Source: Loripinus fragilis (Eukaryota; Mollusca; Bivalvia; Lucinida; Lucinidae). Taken from it: 64,000 nucleotides of DNA. The notes under the pieces are model-generated. The model had not been told where the DNA came from. It saw nothing but the letters and a program-made list of their open reading frames with translations, and searched no databases. Position numbers and translations under genes: made by a program. The stretch's first letter is position 1. Every line of letters starts with the position of its first letter. This document shows, one piece after another, positions 56,563-64,000 of this stretch. The stretch covers positions 216,001 through 280,000 of the forward strand of contig CAXHUL010000547.1 in NCBI GenBank assembly GCA_964019695.1, read 5' to 3'.

Positions 56563-57176
56563 TTCGAATGTTGAAATAGGATTTTGTATGTCAAAATATG
56601 ATATTCGGCCGGGTTTTGAATGACAAAATAGGATTTCGAATGTCAATTGCGATATTCAGTCTCAGCTCGAATGTCAAAATAGGATTTTGAATGTCGAAAT
56701 ACGATATTCAGCCTCAGTTTGATTGCTAAAATAGGATTTTGAATGTCAAAATACGATATTCCGCCTCAATTCGTATGTCAAAATAGGATTTTGAATGTCA
56801 GAATACGATATTCCGCCCCAGTTCAAATGTCAAAAAAGGATTTTGAATGTCAAAATGCAATATTCTGCCCGATTTTGAATTACAATTTAGGATTTTGAGC
56901 GTAAAAATATGATATTCGGCCTCAATTCGAATGTCAAAATAGGATATTGAATGTCAAAATGCGATATTTGGCCCAAGTTCAAATGTCAAAATAGGATTTT
57001 TAATGTCAAAATACGATATTTGGCCCGATTCTTAATTTCAAAATAGGATTTTGAATATCAAAATTCGATCTTCGGCCCCAGTTTGAATGTCAAAATAGGG
57101 TTTTTGAATGTCAAAATACTATATTCGGCCTCAGTTGGAATGTAAAATACGATTCTCGTCACGATTTTTAATGTCA
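56563..57176 (+). repeat. Minisatellite array 2: same ~53 bp unit, about 12 copies
   Basis: Same half-units GAATGTCAAAATAGGATTTT and GTCAAAATACGATATTCGGC as 50330-51445 and in the same orientation, although the adjoining flank is inverted. Confidence 0.88.
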
Positions 57177-57301
57177 AAAAATGAAAAACGAAAAGCGAAA
57201 ACAAAAGGTGAAAAAATCAAAAGTGAAAAACGAATAACGAAAACGAATAACGAAAAAAGATAAATGAAAAACAAAAAGCGAAAAACGAAAAAAGAAAAAC
57301 A
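57177..57301. repeat. Purine-rich low-complexity tract
   Basis: Degenerate GAAAAAC/GAATAAC repeats (AATGAAAAACGAAAAGCGAA and similar) continue directly from the minisatellite. Confidence 0.8.
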
Positions 57302-58137
57302 AACCAATTTTACTTTGCTCTCCAGTTTTAAGACATTTATTTGTATGACTTTACAACGAAGTTGTTTGAAGTTTATTCAAGTCTCAAATCCGCCGTTGAT
57401 ACAGGCTCATGATAATAACCGCCTTCGTGTATACTTATACCACGACCTCTAAGTAATGACCCTCGATTCATTCAATGCATTTACTGTTACAGTCACGCCT
57501 TAAAGCGTTTTGTGGAAGTGTAATTAGCAGCAAAAATGGAAACTATAAAACAAAATAATTGATTAGTCCAGGTCTATATCCAAAACGCTTCCACCAGGAA
57601 AAGATGTTTGTTCAATTTCGACCTCAGACGGATCAAAGATTGGACGAGTTTAAGCAGTAGCACGTCAAGGTCATTCAGACTGTAACAGTTATTTCTAAAC
57701 CAAATATCAACTGTCCATGCTATCCATGCTGAATTGAAAACAGGTAAGGTTTAACCGTTATTTCCTCAAGATTTACATGTCTCGTACTACACCTGGGGCC
57801 ACTAACTCGTAGACATCGTAAGTTGACCAACTTAAGACTGTCTTGAGATGAACTTAAGGTGAAGACCGTAACATTTAAGGTGGCGCTATTCCGATAACAT
57901 AAAGCCGTCTTAGCGTATTCTTAACTTAAGGTCACCTTATCTTTTAAGATTTACCTGTGTTATATGTATTCTCTCGTGCAAAGCGTGTTGTTTACAGTAT
58001 TTAGAACCAAAAATATATGGGTCTCGACGCGAGAAAATCTGTCTTCGGGTAGGCTAAAATCAGCATACTCAGCTACACAGAATAGCTAGCATATTGAGAA
58101 AAAAGTGTGTTGCAAGTTGTGTTGTCTGTGTTTTGTG

Positions 58138-58215
58138 TCTCTTCCTCGCGGTGCTGTGGGTTAATCTTGAGACGGCGATTGTGTTTTTCTAGTCATACTC
58201 ACTTTCTGACTACTA
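58138..58215 (-). repeat. Repeat family C, reverse fragment
   Basis: On the minus strand AAAGTGAGTATGACTAGAAA and TTAACCCACAGCACCGCGAG match the 5' part of family C. Confidence 0.6.
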
Positions 58216-58394
58216 TACTTTCCAGTTAACAAAACTAAAAGGATTGATCAGACTGCACGGTTGCGCAGGCTTTTACGTGCCATCGTTTTTCATGTGTAAC
58301 TAAGTCAGATTTTCTCGAGGCGAGGTCCCTTATTGTTGATATTACCTATTTAAACGTCTATTGATGTAAGTATTTATATTTTGTATTACCTTTT

Positions 58395-58500
58395 GTATTC
58401 GGGGAAACCCCTAAACGAGAACTTTTGCAACCAGTGAAAGCCGAGATGAAATGCAGCATAATAAGCTGCATTTCATTAGGCTCTATACTGCTTGTAAAGA
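58395..58500. repeat. Repeat family D, copy 2
   Basis: GGAAACCCCTAAACGAGAAC, TTTGCAACCAGTGAAAGCC, GAGATGAAATGCAGCAT and ATTTCATTAGGCTCTATACT parallel 5770-5875. Confidence 0.55.
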
Positions 58501-59413
58501 TAAAACGATCGTCGGAGAAAAAGAATAACTTTGTTTTCTTTTGAAAATTACAACCTGATACCCTAGATATGTACAATGGACTATCCCAAGTTTATTATAT
58601 CAACGCAGAAGGAAGAATTCATCAGTATACAAAGGAATAAATTTCGTCTGGTTCCATATGAAAATGTCGCAGTTTGGGCGGCTTGTCAAAGATGGTTTTC
58701 TTATGTGTTTTATTAATATATTTATCATGCTGAAATAGTTAATTTCAAGAGCCCACATTTTACATACAATTAAAAAGTATTCATAATTATTGTCATAGCT
58801 TAATGAATAAAAAAACTGGCAATTTTAAGCAAAATTCACAGCTAAAGAGCTTACAAAAGAAACCCCAGTCTATGCGACAATTCGAGCAACCTCTAGTCCA
58901 AAAATTAAGAGCAAAAATTTCAAAATTAATGCCGTTCGCAGGGGACTTTGAGGGCCAAGAGCTATAACTCATGAGTACGTCGAAAACTCTGGTCTGGCTG
59001 AGGAGTGCTAGGCATCTCAGTAGTCGCCCCGCTCATATGCATTCAATTGAACACTACCGAGTGCCTTCCCAATGGTTTGTGAACAAGAGAAAAGGACATT
59101 ATATTGCCGAGCCCCCCCTCTCACACACACAATGATTTTGGGAACAGGTAAGGGAAAAAGGACATTTTGTTCTATTTTCGGGATCAACTGCAATATCAAC
59201 GTGATATGTTCATCAACTCCTAATTTCCTCATATGCGTTTAGAAACATGATCTATATTTACCATCTTCCCTTAGAACAATACCCTTGTTCCCATGGTTTT
59301 CCACTCCCTAATCATTTTGTTTATCACATACGATGACCTATAATTACCAAATACAAAACATACGTACATGTAAGCAATATACATGTACATACACGTGCGT
59401 GTTGATCTGCTAC

Positions 59414-59722
59414 ATGCGTACAAGCATGGATCCAGAATTTTCGCCAATATTATGGGCGGTCCGAGTCCAACTGGTAGAAAAGAACTCTGACAACATTTTA
59501 GTCCTCAACTTATTTTACAGAGGAGCCCAATGGTTATTTCAAAGAAACGATAATTTTTCAAGAGTCCAGACAGGGGGTCACGAATTTCAGGGGGTCCAAC
59601 CTTTTACAAAGGTGATGGATACAAATTGCATTTTTCTATAGAAACCTATAGAACTTGTTGTTTTGCGGGGGGGGGGGGGGTCCAGACTCCCTGCCCCCCT
59701 CTGGATCCGCGCATTGCCTATG
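59414..59722. repeat. GGATCC-ended dispersed repeat with G run
   Basis: GCATGGATCCAGAATTTTCG at the left and CCTCTGGATCCGCGCATTGC at the right, with GGGGGTCC words and a G13 run inside. It resembles 5124-5347 and lies inside the 57792-60047 element. Confidence 0.5.
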
Positions 59723-60049
59723 TGCACGTGTCCATGTTTATGACATTTTAACGTCGCCAAAAACCAAGCATATAGTAAGTTCTTCAAAGGCATAGGCGTT
59801 CATGGTCATTTACAAATATCATGTCGCCAAAATCATATTTTTTATGCGTTCGTTCTGGGAAGTACCTCTCGTAACTACTAAGGCGACGCTAAGGTGACTC
59901 TATCGTGACCATAACTTTACGATGAACTTAAGTTGTCTCCGTAAATTAAGGTGCATACGAGTTAGTGGCCATAACCGTTAAGGTGGACGTAAGTTGAACT
60001 TAAGGTGATCTTAAGGCTTAAGATGTCTACGAGTTAGTGGCCCCAGGAC

Positions 60050-61265
60050 TCTTCTAACATTTAAATAGTCTAAGTTCGAAATTTAGCAGTAGTTCAGTGA
60101 CTCATGAAATGGCATAATACATTTTACTCTGTGTTATAAAATCCGTGCTGATTATATATTTAACAGTCATGGTTCAACCAGCACAATCTAATTTTTAACG
60201 AGATCATTCACATGTTGTTAATCCACTGTTTCCTAGCCGACACCTATGAACGAAGCCGTGGGTTGGTCTGCAGTGTATGTGATTGTGGCATTTTTGTCAT
60301 ACAAACTTTCCTTTTGGTCATTGAACATGAATATTGATAAAAATGTCCAACCACAAACTGTGACAATTTATAGTGCCAAATTATAGTTTGGTAAATCTGG
60401 TTGAATATATTATTAAATCAATGCAATTATAACGATTATAACGATGTTTCAGTGGATTTTGCGTCCCTCGGGTCCCCCGAAACATCCCAAACGTCAGGCT
60501 TTGTCCTCAGTATGTAACGTCTCTCAGGCCATGACTAACGTTAATTCATGCAAAGAAATGTTTCATCCCTCTATTAGTGTATATTATCACGTATACCTAT
60601 GTAACAATGTTTGGAATAACACCTAGGCCATTACGTTGTAAATCAGAGTCTGGATGGCCAGAGCCACAGGCTGTCCAGAATTTTTCCCTCTGGCAGTCAA
60701 TAAACCATGATAGTGCAGTCAACTCAATTAATATTGCTTAAAAAGAGGCATGCTTTCTATCAAAAATAGTTTGGATTATATACAAACCATTTACGAAGGG
60801 CTAAACATTTTATTTGTGACTTTTAGTCGTTTTAAAATAGTCTGTCAATCGAGTTAGTGGTACAGTTACGCACAAGTTTTGAGGCATAATGACCCTTCTT
60901 CCATGAAGAGACACCTACCACCTTTTAAAACTACAGTTACGCACAAGTTAGTGGTATAGCGATTGGCTCAGATGTTTGAGTTGGTGATACAGCTGCAACT
61001 GTGAGGGGCCATCTATTTAGGTTGATTTTTTTCACAGATCTAAGAAACTTTAACAATTAGAACCATACAATCATGTAAACATGTGACTCCCTATTACATC
61101 AAAACAATGCAAACTGACATTTAAGTTCATTTTCAGGACAAAACGGCACTGTTTCCAAGCAGGTTCGATATATAAAAAGCGAAATACGTAGGAGTAAACC
61201 GCTAAAATTATGGAATCAAACGTAAGAATTTAGTAAAACAAGCATGACTTACCTTGTTCGATTGT
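60050..61265. other. No gene seen
   Basis: The phrase ACAGTTACGCACAAGTT occurs twice (60863 and 60934), each next to GTTAGTGGTA. GGGTTGGTCTGCAGTGTATG (60262) parallels GGGTTGGTCTGCAATATGTG (47597). Otherwise AT-rich. Confidence 0.4.
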
Positions 61266-61369
61266 GTCCTATCTGTAACCGTAACAATGGAAATCGATAC
61301 GTGTATTCATGTTTAAACGGCCTGAGCTAGGAGGAAAAGGCACAGGATGTTTATTCCAGTTTTCATACT

Positions 61370-61460
61370 GTGATATAGGTTCAAGGTGAGCTTTTGTGAT
61401 CATACCTCCTGATGTCCGTCGTCCGTCGTGAGAACGTTCATCGTTCATACGTCCGTCGTC
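61370..61460 (-). repeat. Bivalve-type GTCCGTCG repeat terminus
   Basis: GTTCAAGGTGAGCTTTTGTG ATC followed by GATGTCCGTCGTCCGTCGTG and ATACGTCCGTCGTCTGTCAA CAATTTT, a dispersed-repeat end I associate with bivalve genomes. Confidence 0.5.
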
Positions 61461-61469
61461 TGTCAACAA

Positions 61470-62085
61470 TTTTAACTCTTACTTTTATAAAACACACGGT
61501 TATCCGTCATCATAAGTCCTGTACCACCTTAGTAGGTCACATTGTATATTCCTTTAATATGGCCAAATGGGAGGTCTGTGGTCCGTAATCCGAGCTTACA
61601 GTAACAGTCTGATTGGTCGGTTTATTCCTGTTTCTCCCACTTTTTGAAATTCTTATTCCTGTTATTCCCACTACGTAAAATTTAGGACAAGTTACATGTA
61701 TAGTATAGCCTGTTTCTGAAATATTCTACTTCTTCTCAGTAAATCCATTAATTTTGGGATTAGCATAAAAAGACAGTAAGATTAATCATAATTAATCCAA
61801 ATGTTAATGGTCAGTACATAAATTATCTAGGCGACTTTTGTCAACTGTTAACATTTGCAAACAGTTTGCACCCAGATCATAAAGTCAGTCGTGTTCAGTA
61901 TCCAAGCCGTTTGACACTCTGGGACCGTGGTTTAAACTCTTTATCTTTGTATCGGGGCAAGCAGTGCAGGTCCTGAAAAGGTGTTCTGATTGTGTGTTTC
62001 CAGTAACAACTTTTTTCAGAAAATAAGTTCTTATTACCTTTTTTGATATTCCAATGTTTTATCTGAAATATCTCTCAATGCACGG
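61470..62085. other. No gene seen
   Basis: AT-rich. GTTTATTCCTGTTTCTCCCA and TTATTCCTGTTATTCCCACT form a near-direct repeat (61620-61672). A related inverted phrase AGTGGGGGAAACAGGAACA is at 63542. Confidence 0.4.
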
Positions 62086-62091
62086 TTATCG

Positions 62092-62463
62092 CATTTTCAA
62101 GCAAAAGAAGACTCAGTCGAGCTTTTGCCAATGCACAGCCCCGCCTGAGCTTTCGCTGCTTGCGTTACATTTGTAAACGAGAGAAAAAAATCTGGAAAAT
62201 TGGTATTTGTCGCATTTTAAAACAACGAAGGCTCAATTGCACAGACTCGCCTGAGCTTTCGCTACTCGCATCAATGAGAAAAAATTCTGGAAAGTTTGTC
62301 GCATTTTAAAGCAACGAGGCCTCCAATGCACAGACTCGCCTGTGCTTTCGCTGCTGGCATCAAAGAGAAAAAAATCTGGAAAGTTTGTCGCTTTTTAAAG
62401 CAACGAAGCCTCCAATGCACAGACTCGCCTGTGCTTTCGCTGCTCGCGTCAATAAGAAAAAAA
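62092..62463. repeat. Four-copy tandem repeat, ~90 bp unit
   Basis: Each unit has CATTTTAAAGCAACGAAGCC, AATGCACAGACTCGCCTG-GC, TTTCGCTGCTCGC and GAGAAAAAAATCTGGAAAGT TTGTCG. The first unit is the most diverged. Confidence 0.85.
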
Positions 62464-62688
62464 GGTCAACAATGAGGAAACAAAAGACAAAATGTGCATG
62501 TTCTAAAACCCGTACAGCACTCACACGCATCGGACAGTATATGCAGCTGTGTTAAAAGGAGGAAGTATAGAGACCTTGAAAACAGACTCAACACTCTGAA
62601 ACTGCGACTTCAAGCCGGAGAGATCACCGTAGTACAGTATGCTGAAGCTGCATCCTATCTTCTGGATATTTGAATGATTATGAACTGA

Positions 62689-63139
62689 AAAATTTATATC
62701 GCATTATCGGGCAATGGAGTCTTAGACAAGCACAGACTCGTCAGAGCTGTCTATGATAGCATGTACAAATTGCAGAGGGTTGGATAAGAAAATTATTACG
62801 AATAAGTTTGTAGCAAGAGCCGATCACTTATACACATGCAAAATCTATCAAGCATGGGAGTCTTAGACATACCTGCGCTCATGCACAGATTCGTCATAGC
62901 CGTCTCTGCTGGCATATACAAAGATTAGGGTTTTCAGCATGCAAAGGGTTGAATAAGAAAAAATATTATGAATAAGGTTGTAGATATACAATACATATAG
63001 ATGTACATTCTAGCGGGCAAGGAAGTCTTAAGTGAGCCTGCGCGCATGTACTCATCATAGCCGTCAATAGGATAAATTTAGAGTTTCCATTATACAGAGG
63101 GTTAAATTAGAAAGTTCTTGTAAATAAGGTTGTAGATAT
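62689..63139. repeat. Three-copy tandem repeat, ~150 bp unit
   Basis: Units share GGGCAATGGAGTCTTAGAC-like starts, CACAGACTCGTCAGAGC or its variants, CAGAGGGTTGGATAAGAAA, and ATAAGGTTGTAGATATA. Confidence 0.7.
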
Positions 63140-63688
63140 ATGGAGACCTATATGTTAAATCTCATACATATGCGATAAATACCAAAGTCTCATGCTCTAC
63201 AAGTTTGCAACCGCATGAAATTAAAGAAAAATAAAGTCTGTTTGATACAATGATAAGTATGTTTTAACTAAACAAATAGTGCAGACCCAGATAAAATGCC
63301 ACATATTGCAACATTTTATCATGGTATTCACTGTTTGTCTGAATTTGATTATTACAGCAAAACCTAAGAATATACATTTAATCTAATGTGCTCACTTATT
63401 ATCACCCGTATGTGCTTTATACCTGTTTTGCGTTTACCTTTACTGAAATAAACTATATGTCCTCAGCTTATGGATTAACACCTTTTTACCTTATCCACAA
63501 TTCCTGTTCTTCCCACCCCAAATTTACCTAAAAATAAAAAAAGTGGGGGAAACAGGAACACACCGATTGGTCATACCCTAGCGTGATTGGCTACAATGTT
63601 GACACTGATAAGCTGAGTTCTACTTCTTTAATGAATTAGTATCAGCTGAATTAGAATTATTTTATGTGATGTTTTTTTTTGTTAAGTA

Positions 63689-64000
63689 ATGGTTATTAAC
63701 AAATATTGGACGGATAAATTAAAGGCAGAGGCTTCGGAGAAATCAACATTGTGCTATTTAAATACTGAACTCTTGAAAATTGGCCAAACACATTCACTGT
63801 GGTCTTCCCTGGATTCAACCGTGTCAGATGTTAGAAAAGGTAAAACAAAATGCAGATTTATCACAGGGACATATATTTTGCAGACTGCAAAGAGTAAATT
63901 CAGTAGATCATCAGTTAGTCCAATTTGCAAGTGTTGTGGTCTTGATAATGAAGATTTGCCACATATGTTGCTTGAATGTCCTGCATTGATAAACCAGAGA
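63689..64000 (+). pseudogene. LINE ORF2 C-terminus with zinc knuckle, runs off the window
   Basis: An open frame of 104 codons to the window edge. WTDKLKAEASEKSTLCYLN, HSLWSSLDS and KTKCRFITGTYILQTAKSKF are followed by CKCCGLDNEDLPHMLLECPA. The C-x2-C ... H ... C knuckle preceded by L/I-T-G-T-Y-I-L-Q is typical of the C-terminal end of some LINE reverse-transcriptase proteins. It starts abruptly after a T run at 63672-63680, so it is probably 5'-truncated. Plus strand, and different in type from the LINE at 32.8-36.5 kb. Confidence 0.8.

Larger units (their letters stand above)
57792..60047. mobile_element. 2.26 kb element with terminal inverted repeats
   Basis: The left end CCTGGGGCCACTAACTCGTA GACATC and the right end GATGTCTACGAGTTAGTGGC CCCAGG are exact complements (26 bp). 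Inside each end are many AACTTAAGGTG-type words (57825-57950 and 59875-60022), giving longer diverged arms. Other repeats lie inside (58138, 58395, 59414), so it is old and nested. I see no target-site duplication and no transposase. Confidence 0.75.

Overview
The window looks like AT-rich, intron- and repeat-laden eukaryotic DNA, most likely from a bivalve mollusc. There are no operons or ribosome-binding sites. Long ORFs are almost absent. The only clear host gene is cut into small exons with GT/AG borders. Several dispersed repeats resemble ones I associate with bivalve genomes: the GGTGAGCTTTTGTGATC / GTCCGTCGTCCGTCG type near 61.4 kb, its GGACGGACGACGACG...CAGGTGAGC counterpart near 49.9 kb, and a tRNA-headed SINE with a central GAGCAAGACA-like core. 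The clade is inferred from these repeats and not proved.

Minus strand, about 30.2 kb down to 7.0 kb and perhaps to 1.8 kb: one multi-exon gene for a secreted protein, which I assembled exon by exon. Six exons (30072-30168, 24226-24387, 22511-22708, 19482-19621, 12889-12985, 7025-7150) have consensus splice borders and matching phases (1-1-1-0-1). They encode a signal peptide, then one WAP four-disulfide domain, then one laminin-G domain, 273 codons in all. A TATA box lies just upstream of the ATG. A plausible terminal exon at 1765-1938 encodes the second half of an EGF-like domain and a stop, but at least one connecting exon is not found. The order signal peptide-WAP-LamG-(EGF) is not one I recognise as a standard family. 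It is the most interesting object here.

The introns and both flanks are full of mobile-element debris. This includes two large fold-back elements (2066-3801 and 8344-9502), TA-flanked MITEs (12667-12841; 17632-18488 and 28888-29937), hairpin MITEs, a SINE (10575-10782), several ~100-500 bp dispersed families, a 160 bp TACA microsatellite, and an ~8-copy retroelement-like family here called A.

From 30.5 to 64 kb I see no convincing host gene. The region holds a decayed LINE on the minus strand (32838-36461), split by a family-A insertion. It also holds another family-A copy carrying a 368 bp MITE with a perfect TTAA duplication, a 965 bp mariner-type element (40484-41448), and a ~3 kb divergent inverted repeat (46.2/49.3 kb). 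Beyond these lie two arrays of a ~53 bp minisatellite (50.3-51.4 and 56.6-57.2 kb) with an associated ~350 bp tandem repeat, a 2.26 kb terminal-inverted-repeat element (57792-60047), short tandem arrays at 62.1-63.1 kb, and the C-terminal zinc-knuckle part of a second LINE at the right edge. Repeat names (A, C, D, E, F, G, H, I) are local labels only.
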